Shown: positions 1-6,775 of the stretch, piece after piece
Layout of the letters: each line of letters starts with the position of its first letter
Position numbering within the stretch: position 1 is the stretch's first letter
Source: Planctomycetota bacterium
GTDB taxonomy: Bacteria; Planctomycetota; Phycisphaerae; UBA1845; PWPN01
DNA length: 7,165 nt
Direction: 5' to 3'
Assembly: GCA_016209665.1 (NCBI GenBank)
Contig: JACQVT010000632.1
Span: 1 to 7,165 of the forward strand
Position numbers and translations under genes: made by a program
The notes under the pieces: generated by a model
Told to the model about the DNA's origin: nothing
Databases searched by the model: none
What the model saw: the letters and a program-made list of their open reading frames with translations, nothing else

Positions 1-476
1 ACATCGAGATTCTGCCACTGCCCAAGACCTCGCACCAGCTCATCGTGCAGTACCTGAGCAACCTGCTGCTGACCTTCGTCTCGCCTCGAAAGCTGGGCAC
101 CACCCTGTTTGCTCCCCTGCGCGTCAGGCTTCCCCACGGCGCATTCCGCGAGCCGGACGTGGTGTTCATGTTGGCCGAGCACGCCGGTCGCATCGGCGAG
201 GAGTTCTGGGATGGCGCGGACCTGGTCGTGGAGGTGGTCAGCGACGAGAACCGTACGCACGACCTGGTGACCAAGCGGGCCGAGTACGCCGCCGCCGGCA
301 TCCCCGAGTACTGGATCATCGATCCCCGGGAACAAACGATCACGGTGCTCACGTTGCGGTCCGGCCGATACGAGGTCCACGCCGAGTCGCGACCCGGCCA
401 GAAAGCCGGTTCCGTCCTGCTGCCGGGCTTCGAGGTCGATACGGCGGCCGTGTTCCGGGCGGCAGGCGGAGGATGA
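1..476 (+). CDS. Uma2 family (DUF820) putative PD-(D/E)XK endonuclease, 5' end missing
   Basis: The reading frame is already open at base 3, so the true start lies upstream; 157 residues are visible, ending in TGA at 474-476. An apparent GTG start at 45 is inside the family's conserved core and is not the real start, because the preceding codons read PKTSHQLIV, a typical Uma2 motif. The PD-(D/E)XK-like triad is visible: D in REPDVV (codon 156-158), E in VVEVVS (231-233) and K in TKRAEY (273-275), followed by the family hallmark AAGIPEYWIIDP. The fold resembles restriction endonucleases, and the family is greatly expanded in cyanobacteria and planctomycetes, but its biological role is not established. 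No partner gene is visible. It converges on rny, with a terminator hairpin between them. Family assignment is firm; nuclease activity is inferred from fold. Confidence 0.9.
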   Translation, partial: IEILPLPKTSHQLIVQYLSNLLLTFVSPRKLGTTLFAPLRVRLPHGAFREPDVVFMLAEHAGRIGEEFWDGADLVVEVVSDENRTHDLVTKRAEYAAAGIPEYWIIDPREQTITVLTLRSGRYEVHAESRPGQKAGSVLLPGFEVDTAAVFRAAGGG

Positions 477-509
477 TTCGCTCCTTCGCAAACCTGCACC
501 CATCCATTG

Positions 510-540
510 AAAAAGCCCACCGGCTCGGACCGGCGGGCTT
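510..540 (-). terminator. Intrinsic terminator of rny
   Basis: Read on the minus strand, an 11-bp stem (arms at 530-540 and 513-523, 6-base loop) is followed by five T residues (complement of A510-A514). One stem position, 534 with 519, is G-U on the minus strand but A-C on the plus strand, and the plus side has no clean T tract. The hairpin therefore fits termination of rny, which ends about 50 bases upstream in its own direction, better than termination of the convergent Uma2 gene. A smaller 6-bp hairpin (559-564 with 570-575) lies between it and the rny stop. Confidence 0.75.
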
Positions 541-587
541 CTGGCTTGCCTGGAGCAGCGGGCTCACACAGCCCGGCGCTGACTCTT

Positions 588-2177
588 CTACCGCGCGTAC
601 TCGACCGCCCGCGTCTCGCGGATGAGCGTGACCTTGACCTCTCCAGGATACGTCATCTCCTGCTCGATCTGCTTGGCGATGTCGTAGGCGGTCTTGGCGG
701 CGGCGCGGTCGTCCATCTTGTCGGAGTCGACGATGACGCGGACCTCGCGGCCGGCCTGGACGGCGTAGGCCTGCTGTACGCCGGCAAACCCGGTGGCGAT
801 GCCCTCGAGCTGCTCGAGCCGCTTGACGTAGCGTTCGAGCGACTCGCGGCGGCCGCCGGGCCGCGACGCGCTGATGGCGTCGGCGGCCGCGACCAGCGGC
901 GTGTACGGGCTGGTGGCCTCCACGTCGCCGTGGTGGCCGGCGATGGCGTTGAGCACCTCCTCGCGTTCGCCGAAGCGACGACAGATGTCGGCCCCGATCT
1001 GCGGGTGCCCGCCCTCGACCTCGTGGTCGACGGCCTTGCCGATGTCATGCAACAGGCCGCACCGCCGGGCCAGCGTGCCGTCAAGGCCGAGTTCATCGGC
1101 CATGACCTGGCAGAGGTAGGCGACCTCGATGCTGTGCTGGAGGACGTTCTGGCCGTAACTGGTGCGGTAGCTGAGTCGGCCGAGCAGGTCGATCTGCTTG
1201 CGGTTCAGGCCGCCAATGTTGGCCTCGACGCCGGCCTTCTTGCCGCGCTCGACAATCTGGTTGGCGACCTCCTTGGAAACCTCGGCGACGACTTCCTCGA
1301 TGCGGGTGGGGTGAATGCGGCCATCCATGATGAGCCGTTCCAGCGCCAAGCGGGCGATCTCGCGGCGGACGGGATCGAACGCGCTGACCACCACCACGCC
1401 GGGAGTGTCGTCGACGATCACGTCGACGCCGGTGGCCTTCTCGAAGGCCCGAATATTGCGGCCCTCGCGGCCGATGACGCGGCCCTTCATGTCGTCCGAG
1501 GGGATATCGACCGTGCTCACGGTGCTGGCGCTGGTATGCTCGGTCGCGTACCGCTGGATGGCGGTGATGATGATCTCACGGGACTTGGTCTGGGCAGTCT
1601 CCCGGGCCTCGTTCAGCGTCTTGTCGATCAGGGCGGCCGCGTCGTGCTCGACCTCGTGCTTGATGCGGGTGAGGAGCAGGTTGCGGGCGTCCTCGATGCT
1701 CATCCCGGATATCCTGAGCAGTTGGGCCCGCTGCTCCTTGACGATGCCCTCCAGCTCCGCGTCCCGCTGGGCCACGGCGGCCTGTTTCTGGGCCAAGCGG
1801 CCCTCCGCCTGGTCCAGCGTCTTCTCCTTGGTCGTCAGGACGTCCAGCTTCTTATCGAGATTGTCCTCGCGCTTCTCGAGGCGGCGCTGTTCCTCCTTCA
1901 GTTCGTCCCGTACCTGGGCGCTTTGACGCTCGAACTCCTTGAGCTTGTCGATTCGTTCTTTCTCCGCGTCGATCTTGCCCTTTTCAACAATGACTCCAGC
2001 CTGGACCTTCGCCTCCTCGATGACCTGGATTGCCTGCTGCCGGGCGGCGGCGAGCTGCTGTTTCCCGAAAAACTTCAGCAGCAGATAAACGATTCCACCG
2101 CCCAGGCACAGGCCGATGGCCAGAAACACCAGGTACATCGCGGGCGAGACTTCTGCCAGCATCGCAGAGTACCCCAT
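588..2177 (-). CDS. rny: Ribonuclease Y
   Basis: 529 residues, close to the usual RNase Y length of about 520. The architecture is complete: one N-terminal membrane anchor (about residues 13-34), a long charged coiled coil (about 39-185), a KH RNA-binding domain with the [10 protein letters not shown] loop (232-241), and an HD domain with the metal-binding pair H377-D378 in LLHDIGK. The C-terminus carries the family signature [10 protein letters not shown]. Known members are membrane-tethered endoribonucleases that cleave 5'-monophosphorylated RNA and start mRNA turnover. The ATG at 2177 is preferred because a Shine-Dalgarno-like GAGGAAGG sits just upstream; a second Met at codon 6 has none as good. 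The gene is flanked by the terminator at 510-540 and by a long non-coding region upstream. I see no convincing promoter directly in front of it; the strong leftward promoter at 3005-3032 could in principle read into it through a leader of about 820 bases. Confidence 0.97.
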   Translation of the reverse strand: MGYSAMLAEVSPAMYLVFLAIGLCLGGGIVYLLLKFFGKQQLAAARQQAIQVIEEAKVQAGVIVEKGKIDAEKERIDKLKEFERQSAQVRDELKEEQRRLEKREDNLDKKLDVLTTKEKTLDQAEGRLAQKQAAVAQRDAELEGIVKEQRAQLLRISGMSIEDARNLLLTRIKHEVEHDAAALIDKTLNEARETAQTKSREIIITAIQRYATEHTSASTVSTVDIPSDDMKGRVIGREGRNIRAFEKATGVDVIVDDTPGVVVVSAFDPVRREIARLALERLIMDGRIHPTRIEEVVAEVSKEVANQIVERGKKAGVEANIGGLNRKQIDLLGRLSYRTSYGQNVLQHSIEVAYLCQVMADELGLDGTLARRCGLLHDIGKAVDHEVEGGHPQIGADICRRFGEREEVLNAIAGHHGDVEATSPYTPLVAAADAISASRPGGRRESLERYVKRLEQLEGIATGFAGVQQAYAVQAGREVRVIVDSDKMDDRAAAKTAYDIAKQIEQEMTYPGEVKVTLIRETRAVEYAR

Positions 2178-2746
2178 GATGTCACCTTCCTCTATTAGAA
2201 TTCACCGCGGCCGGGTGCCGACAAACCCATGGCGGCAAGCGTCCGGGCCGGCGGCTACAGCTCGAACGGGTGGAGAAGACAGGGGTGGGAACGATCGCTC
2301 ACGAACGCGCGGGCGTCAGCCAGGGAGAATGGACTGCCAGGGCGGCGGCGAGACGCAAAGGCGGCGCGACTCGCGCCACAAGCGGAACCGATCACGTCAG
2401 GTGGCGGGTGTTTCGCTCAGGACCCAGGCTCTCGGCAGTTCCTGGTACGGTTCTCGTTCGGCCCACATGGCTGAAACCGACACGCGCGGTCTCTCGTGAA
2501 CCAAACGCGTCAGCGGAAGACGTCGTCGTCACCTCCTACTGTCGGCGAGACCTGCGTACCTCAGGCTCGTCTGGACCCTTTGATCTGCCGTGGGGGCCTG
2601 CTCAAGCACACGCCACAGTGGCCGGATCGCACGTGACCCGGCGCGCCCACCGGCGGCTTCTCGCCGGCATACACACTGGTAACGGATCAGTACCGGCTGC
2701 CGTGGGGTGCGGTTAACCCACGATGCCTCCCCGCTGAGCGGAGCGG
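2178..2746. other. Gene-free stretch upstream of rny, nothing recognised
   Basis: No recognisable protein, tRNA or riboswitch was found on either strand. Open frames here (for example 2270-2716 on the plus strand) translate into Arg/Gly/Ala/Ser-rich sequence with no domain-like pattern and look like chance high-GC frames. The visible structure is limited to two 6-bp perfect hairpins: CCGGCG at 2650-2655 with CGCCGG at 2662-2667, and CGTGGG at 2701-2706 with CCCACG at 2717-2722, the latter enclosing the palindrome GGTTAACC (2711-2718). These may belong to the 3' part of the leftward transcript proposed at 2747-3000 or to a long rny leader. Confidence 0.5.
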
Positions 2747-3000
2747 CTTAATGCACTGTTCTGGCAGCCCGCAAGCTCTTTGCCACGCCCGCACCGGGCC
2801 AAATGGCAAGACGCATTCGCAACGACAGTTCTCCTTTTCGCTGACACGGCAAGCCAAATCAGTGCCGGCCGTGCAAACCCTGTTTCCCAGCACTTACCGT
2901 GCCATCGTTCACCCCAAGCACAGGGGGAGCGATCGGCCCGGCCAGTGCAAACCCTCGAAAATCATGTACTTGCGCACGTCATGTGCGCTGCCAGTTAAGT
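2747..3000 (-). ncRNA. Candidate structured non-coding RNA of unknown family, about 250 nt
   Basis: A near-consensus promoter lies immediately upstream on the minus strand and no credible ORF follows it. The 5' and 3' parts can pair: GCTGCCAG at 2987-2994 is the exact complement of CTGGCAGC at 2761-2768, with a further 5-bp match just outside (2995-2999 with 2747-2751). Between them lie several hairpins: 2972-2977 with 2983-2988 (its base overlaps the closing stem by two bases); an irregular long hairpin 2882-2952 (GTTT and GCACT arms with AGTGC and AAAC, plus an inner helix around 2900-2935); 2844-2850 with 2868-2874; and 2780-2785 with 2804-2809 enclosing a perfect GCCCG/CGGGC stem at 2787-2799. 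I compared it by eye with RNase P RNA, tmRNA, SRP RNA, 6S RNA and common riboswitches and found no signature motif. The 3' end is uncertain because no T-tract terminator follows. It could instead be a structured leader of rny. Confidence 0.45.
2865..2955. repeat. Two direct copies of CCGGCC(A)GTGCAAACCCT
   Basis: The motif occurs at 2865-2881 and 2938-2955 (plus strand), differing only by one extra A after CCGGCC in the second copy, with starts 73 bases apart. Both lie inside the candidate RNA. In each copy GTGC and AAAC can pair with the same single segment between them (GTTT at 2882-2885 and GCAC at 2890-2893), so the two pairings exclude each other. Confidence 0.8.
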
Positions 3001-3004
3001 GCCC

Positions 3005-3032
3005 ATTATAATCCTGTCAGCAGCGGCGTCAA
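3005..3032 (-). promoter_or_regulatory. Near-consensus sigma-70 promoter reading leftward
   Basis: On the minus strand, TTGACG (3032 down to 3027) is separated by 16 bases from a perfect TATAAT (3010 down to 3005), giving 11 of 12 consensus positions. A start at about 2997-3000 is expected. Such a match is uncommon by chance in DNA this GC-rich. The -10 lies in the palindrome ATTATAAT (3005-3012), so TATAAT also reads rightward at 3007-3012, but I find no good -35 for that direction at 16-18 bases. Confidence 0.7.
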
Positions 3033-3271
3033 GACACGAGTTGGGGTTATCTCCCCGCAACCTTCCCAACCCATAGGGGTTAGCACGGCGAGTGAGTCGC
3101 CTGCCCGGCCGGTCTCCAGCCGACGGACTGGGCAGCCGGGGCTGGGAATGCGTCCCGCGTCTGAGCGGTTACAATGTTGCCGCCGCGGAGGCTGGCGGGG
3201 TCCAGACGGATCGGGTCGATACCGTGGCGCCGGCCGCGATAGTCGATCGTAACTCACGAGGAAAGGCACAG
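3013..3271 (+). promoter_or_regulatory. Leader region of the dsbD-like gene
   Basis: This stretch precedes the chosen ATG at 3272. It ends in a good ribosome site, GAGGAAAGG at 3259-3267, five bases before the ATG. Possible rightward -10 elements are TATAAT (3007-3012) and TACAAT (3170-3175), each without a clear -35. Near its left end are mutually exclusive stems: GTTGGG (3040-3045) with CCCAAC (3065-3070), against AACCC (3068-3072) with GGGTT (3077-3081). GGGG/CCCC (3043-3046 with 3053-3056) is another local option. Whether these regulate anything is unknown. Confidence 0.35.
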
Positions 3272-5707
3272 ATGACGCGATGCGTTCGATTCATCGTGAT
3301 CCTCTCACTCGCCGCCCTGTTGGGCGGAACGGGATCGCGGTTTGTAGCCGCAGCGTCGGAGGAACTGTCGCTGCCGGGCCTGGGTTCCGGAGCCGGGGTA
3401 ACAGGGCGGGCGGCAGCCCCCGAAGTCGGGGTGGAACTGCTCGCAAATCAGACGGCGGTCGCGCCCGGGGGCACGGTGGACTTGGCGATTCGATTCAAGG
3501 TACCCAGCGGCTGGCACGTCTACTGGCAAAACCGGGGCGAGGGCGGACAAGAGACGCGATTCGAGTGGAAGCTGCCGCCCGGCTGGTCGGTCGGCCCGAT
3601 GCGGTTCCCCCCGCCGAGCCGGCACGTGGATGAGTTGGAGACGCACACGTTCATCCTCGAGAACGAGCCGGTCATGCTGACCACGGCCAGGGCTCCGAAG
3701 GATGTCAAGCCGGGACAGGAAGCGACCATCGGGCTAGAAGCTGAATGGCTGGTGTGTCAGAAACTGTGCTTCCAGGGCCGCAAGTCGTTGTCCGTGTCGT
3801 TGCCGGTCGTGGCATCGGCGGAGGCGGTCAAGCCGGCCCACGAGGACGATTTCGAGGACGCCCGCCGTCGGTTGCCCGTGGCGGCCGACAAGGCCAAGCA
3901 TCTGACCTCGGTGAAGGCCGTCGCGAACGTGGACAAGGCCGAGCCGGGGGCGACGCTGGCCATCGCGGTGGTTTTCGAGGTCGAGGCCCAGCACCACGTG
4001 AACTCGCATCAGCCGCTACAGCCGGGACTCATCGCGACGGACGTATTCCACGAGCGAACGAAGGGGGTCGAAATCGGCCGGGCCATTTTTCCGGCGGGCA
4101 CGGTCGTCGAAATGCTCGGCGAGAAGCTGTCGGTGCACCGGGGACGGACGGCCGTTTTTCTGCCGGTGCACGTGGACGGCGATCTAGCCGCAAAGGAGCT
4201 GCGGTTCGCCGGCGTGCTGACGTACCAGGCGTGCAGCGACAAGACGGGGACGTGCTATCAGCCGACGTCGGTGGAATGGTCAGTGACGCTGCCGGTGGCC
4301 GCCGCGGGCGAGACGCTGAACGCGGCGAACGCGGACGTGTTTCGGGACATGCCCACGACGGAGGGTGGAGGCGAAACGCGCGAAGCCGCAAGCGGCAAGG
4401 GGCGGGGGTTCACGCTCCACAGCGAGGTGCGGGCGACCACCGTGCAGAAACACCACTCACTGGTGGTGTGGCTCGGGCTGGCCCTGCTGGCGGGATTGAT
4501 CCTGAACATCACGCCGTGCGTGCTGCCGGTGATTTCGATCAAGGTGCTGAGCTTCGTGCAGCAGGCGAGTGAGTCGCCGGGGCGGGTGTGCAAGCTGGGG
4601 CTGGCGTTCTCGCTGGGCATGATGGTGGTGTTCAACGTACTGGCGATCATGGCCACCGGGCTGGGCTTGGTGTGGGGACAGCACTTCCAGAGCCCGGCGT
4701 TCACGATCGCGATGGCGTCGGTGGTGTTCGCGTTCGGGCTGAGCATGTTCGGCGTGTTCACCCTGGCTGTGCCGCAGGCGGTCGGTACGCTCGCCGGTCG
4801 CGCCGAGGGCGAGGGTTATGCGGGCTCGGTGGCCAAAGTCGCGCTGGCGACCGTGATGGGCACGCCGTGCCTGGGGCCATTCCTCGGGCCGGTGCTGGTG
4901 TGGGCGGCGGGACAGCCGGCGAGTATCGTCTTCCTGGCGTTCAACACCATCGGCATCGGCATGGCGTTGCCATACGTCCTGCTGACCGCGAACCCGCGCT
5001 GGCTGCGGTTCGTGCCCAAGGCCGGGCCGTGGCTGACCACGTTCAAACAGGCGATGGCGTTCCTGCTGATGGGCACGGTGGTGTACCTGTTGTACATCCT
5101 CGAGGGCCAGCTCGGCGGGCCGGCGGTCATCCGGACGCTGGTGTTTGCCACCGCGCTGGCCCTGGCATGCTGGCTGGTGGGCCGGTTCATCACGTACAAC
5201 ACGCCGCCGGGCGCGCGGCTGGGGTGGTACGCCGTGGCCTTGGGCGTCGCGGCGGGAGTGGGGTTCATCAGCTTCGGGCGGGGCATGGACTGGAACGCAA
5301 CCGCGGCAACGGTGGTCAAGGGAGGACACGCATCCCCGAGCGGCCAAGAGCTGCCCTGGGTGCCGTTCTCGCTGGAGAAGCTGGCCGAGGTGACGGGGCA
5401 GGGCAAGACCGTGCTGCTGGACATCACGGCCCGCTGGTGCCCGAACTGCCAGTACAACTCGGCGGCGGTGTTCAACACGCCGGAGATGGCGGCCGTGGTG
5501 GCGAAGTACGACGTCGTACCCATGCTGGCCGACTGGACGGCCCGGGACAAGGCAACCGGCGACCTGATCGAGAAACTCGCCTCGGGGGCGAGCATTCCGC
5601 TGGCGGCGATCTTCCCGGGCGGTCGGCCGAACGAGCCGATCGTGATGCTCGGGATTGTCACCCGGCAACAGGTGATTGATAATCTGGCCCAGGCGGCAGG
5701 ACGGTGA
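3272..5707 (+). CDS. dsbD: DsbD/ScsB-like transmembrane thiol:disulfide interchange protein
   Basis: 811 residues, longer than E. coli DsbD (about 565 mature). Order of parts: signal peptide (about 1-28, cleavage near VAAA); a first periplasmic domain (about 50-180) of the ScsB/'disulfide bond corrector' type with CX3C at C162/C166 in LVCQKLCFQG; a second DsbD-alpha-like domain with C321 and C328 in YQACSDKTGTCYQP; an eight-helix CcdA/DsbD membrane domain (about 397-670) with the redox cysteines C416 (NITPCVLPV) and C533 (MGTPCLGPF); and a C-terminal thioredoxin-like domain with C723-P-N-C726 in ARWCPNCQ. All cysteine pairs needed for the relay from cytoplasmic thioredoxin across the inner membrane to periplasmic partners are present. 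Likely roles are disulfide isomerase recycling, cytochrome c maturation or metal-stress protection; the substrate cannot be told from sequence. The frame is open back to a GTG at 3092, but the ATG at 3272 is chosen for its strong ribosome site and immediate signal peptide. It is followed by a nucleoside hydrolase after 98 bases. Confidence 0.93.
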   Translation: MTRCVRFIVILSLAALLGGTGSRFVAAASEELSLPGLGSGAGVTGRAAAPEVGVELLANQTAVAPGGTVDLAIRFKVPSGWHVYWQNRGEGGQETRFEWKLPPGWSVGPMRFPPPSRHVDELETHTFILENEPVMLTTARAPKDVKPGQEATIGLEAEWLVCQKLCFQGRKSLSVSLPVVASAEAVKPAHEDDFEDARRRLPVAADKAKHLTSVKAVANVDKAEPGATLAIAVVFEVEAQHHVNSHQPLQPGLIATDVFHERTKGVEIGRAIFPAGTVVEMLGEKLSVHRGRTAVFLPVHVDGDLAAKELRFAGVLTYQACSDKTGTCYQPTSVEWSVTLPVAAAGETLNAANADVFRDMPTTEGGGETREAASGKGRGFTLHSEVRATTVQKHHSLVVWLGLALLAGLILNITPCVLPVISIKVLSFVQQASESPGRVCKLGLAFSLGMMVVFNVLAIMATGLGLVWGQHFQSPAFTIAMASVVFAFGLSMFGVFTLAVPQAVGTLAGRAEGEGYAGSVAKVALATVMGTPCLGPFLGPVLVWAAGQPASIVFLAFNTIGIGMALPYVLLTANPRWLRFVPKAGPWLTTFKQAMAFLLMGTVVYLLYILEGQLGGPAVIRTLVFATALALACWLVGRFITYNTPPGARLGWYAVALGVAAGVGFISFGRGMDWNATAATVVKGGHASPSGQELPWVPFSLEKLAEVTGQGKTVLLDITARWCPNCQYNSAAVFNTPEMAAVVAKYDVVPMLADWTARDKATGDLIEKLASGASIPLAAIFPGGRPNEPIVMLGIVTRQQVIDNLAQAAGR

Positions 5708-5714
5708 CGGGCGG

Positions 5715-5752
5715 CGCGGCGTCAGGGTGTCGCGGCGTCAGGGTGTCGCGGC
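5715..5752. repeat. 16-bp tandem repeat, 2.4 copies
   Basis: CGCGGCGTCAGGGTGT occurs at 5715-5730 and again without change at 5731-5746, followed by CGCGGC (5747-5752) before the match ends. The array starts 8 bases after the dsbD-like stop and is non-coding under the start chosen for the next gene. A 16-base period would shift the reading frame, so the array is compatible with non-coding DNA. Confidence 0.9.
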
Positions 5753-5756
5753 AATG

Positions 5757-5775
5757 CGCGGGGGTGAACCCCGCG
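5757..5775. repeat. Intergenic palindrome (REP-like hairpin), copy 1
   Basis: A perfect 7-bp stem, CGCGGGG (5757-5763) and CCCCGCG (5769-5775), encloses the loop GTGAA. It is followed by GCTCG, as is the palindrome at 6721-6744. There is no T tract, so a classical intrinsic terminator is unlikely. It sits just upstream of the ribosome site of the nucleoside hydrolase and could also act as a processing or stability element in a shared transcript. Confidence 0.65.
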
Positions 5776-5805
5776 GCTCGTCCAACGCAACGGTGGGAGG
5801 TGAGT

Positions 5806-6711
5806 GTGGCCAACGACAGGATTCCAGTGTTGTTTGACACGGACATCGGGAGTGATATCGACGACGCAGTCGCGCTCGCGTACCTGCTGACCGAGCCGCG
5901 GTGCGAACTACTGGGCGTCACCACGGTCACGGGTGAGCCCCAGGTGCGGGCCCAGTTGGTGGACGCGGTCTGCCAGGCGCTGGGGCGGCCGGAGATTCCG
6001 ATTCACAGTGGCGCCGCCAAGCCCTTCCTGGTGCCGCAGAAGCAGCCCGAGGCGCCGCAGAAGGTGATACTGCCGAGGTACCCTCATCGCGAGCTTTTCG
6101 CGGCCAACACTGCGGTGGACTTCCTGCGGCAGACAATCCGGTCGCGGCCAGGCGAAATCACGCTGCTGAGCGTGGGACCGCTGACGAACGTCGGCCTGCT
6201 GTTCGCGCTGGATCCCGAGATACCAGGGTTGCTCAAGCAATACGTGATGATGGGCGGATCGTACGTGAACCGCCCGGCGGGCTACGGGGTCATGGAATGG
6301 AACACCAGGGGCGACCCGCACGCAACGGCGGTGGTATTCGCGGCGGACGCGCCGGGAACGCGATGCTTCGGGCTGGACGTGACCACGAAGTGCCGGATGC
6401 CGGTGGACGAGTGCCGCAAGCGGTTCAACCGGGGGCGGTTGAAAGTCGTGGCGGACATGGCGGAGGTCTGGTTCCAGCGCCGGCCGGAGATCACGTTCCA
6501 CGATCCGCTGGCGGCGGTGGGCGTGTTCGAGCCCGGGGTATGCACGTACCAACAGGGGCGGGTCGAGGTGGAACTCCAGAGCGCCCGCCTGATGGGATAC
6601 ACGGACTTCCGACCGGACGCGAAGACCCAGCCGCACACCGTCGCAGTCGACGTCAAGCCCGAGGCGTTCTTCAAGAAGTACTTCGAGACCGTCGAGAAGG
6701 CGGCGACGTAA
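5806..6711 (+). CDS. Inosine/uridine-preferring type nucleoside hydrolase
   Basis: 301 residues from GTG 5806, matching the roughly 310 usual for the family. The Ca2+/ribose-binding signature DTDIGSDIDDA is at residues 11-21, in the longer DxDxGxDxDD form. The middle holds SVGPLTNVGLLFALDP and QYVMMGGSY, then MEWNTRGDPHA (substrate-pocket and DP motif), and near the C-terminus H232-D233 in TFHDPLAAVG, matching the conserved His-Asp that completes the active site. Known members hydrolyse the N-glycosidic bond of ribonucleosides to base plus ribose in the cytoplasm; no signal peptide is seen here. The frame is open upstream to GTG 5704, which overlaps the dsbD-like stop, but that extension contains the tandem repeat and palindrome. 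GTG 5806 has GGGAGG five bases upstream and starts right at the domain (VANDRIPVLFDTD). Base preference cannot be told. Other hydrolases of this fold act on related N-ribosides, so the exact substrate is open. Confidence 0.93.
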   Translation: MANDRIPVLFDTDIGSDIDDAVALAYLLTEPRCELLGVTTVTGEPQVRAQLVDAVCQALGRPEIPIHSGAAKPFLVPQKQPEAPQKVILPRYPHRELFAANTAVDFLRQTIRSRPGEITLLSVGPLTNVGLLFALDPEIPGLLKQYVMMGGSYVNRPAGYGVMEWNTRGDPHATAVVFAADAPGTRCFGLDVTTKCRMPVDECRKRFNRGRLKVVADMAEVWFQRRPEITFHDPLAAVGVFEPGVCTYQQGRVEVELQSARLMGYTDFRPDAKTQPHTVAVDVKPEAFFKKYFETVEKAAT

Positions 6712-6720
6712 ACGCCCGTT

Positions 6721-6744
6721 GCCCACGGGACGCAGCCCGTGGGC
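6721..6744. repeat. Intergenic palindrome (REP-like hairpin), copy 2
   Basis: A perfect 9-bp stem, GCCCACGGG (6721-6729) and CCCGTGGGC (6736-6744), encloses the loop ACGCAG and is followed by TCGG. It starts 9 bases after the nucleoside hydrolase stop. There is no T tract on either side, so it is not a classical intrinsic terminator, though it may slow transcription or protect mRNA 3' ends. Its layout parallels the palindrome at 5757-5775. Confidence 0.7.
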
Positions 6745-6775
6745 TCGGACGACCTCGATCCCTCGAGAACCATCC

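Noticed and set aside
507..2198. Plus-strand 563-residue open frame across most of rny
   Set aside because: It is antisense to a complete RNase Y with all domains. Its Leu/Asp/Gly/Val-rich translation is what high-GC third-position bias produces on the opposite strand.
2116..2716. Plus-strand open frames (2116-2499, 2229-2474, 2270-2716) in the gap
   Set aside because: The translations are low-complexity Arg/Ser/Gly-rich with no domain-like pattern or convincing ribosome site, and they overlap each other in different frames.
2940..2990. Resemblance to a c-di-GMP (GEMM) riboswitch, from GCAAACC followed by CGAAA
   Set aside because: The rest of the conserved GEMM core (the GGGACGCAAAGC segment and the second helix) is absent, and the strong promoter reads the other way.
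2747..3000. RNase P RNA, tmRNA or SRP RNA as the identity of the candidate RNA
   Set aside because: No GAGGAAAGTC or ACAGAA-type RNase P core, no tRNA-like T arm with GTTCGA, and no SRP GGAAGGAAGCAGCC-like apex could be found on either strand.
3092..3271. 60-codon N-terminal extension of the dsbD-like gene from GTG 3092
   Set aside because: The extension looks non-coding and would bury the signal peptide; ATG 3272 has a strong ribosome site and begins the signal peptide directly.
4457..5668. Long minus-strand open frames inside the dsbD-like gene (4457-5668, 4816-5661)
   Set aside because: His/Arg/Gln-rich shadow translations opposite a gene whose motifs are intact throughout.
6721..6744. 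Palindrome as intrinsic terminator of the nucleoside hydrolase gene
   Set aside because: The stem is strong but no T run follows it on either strand; a REP-like element or a Rho-independent pause is as likely.
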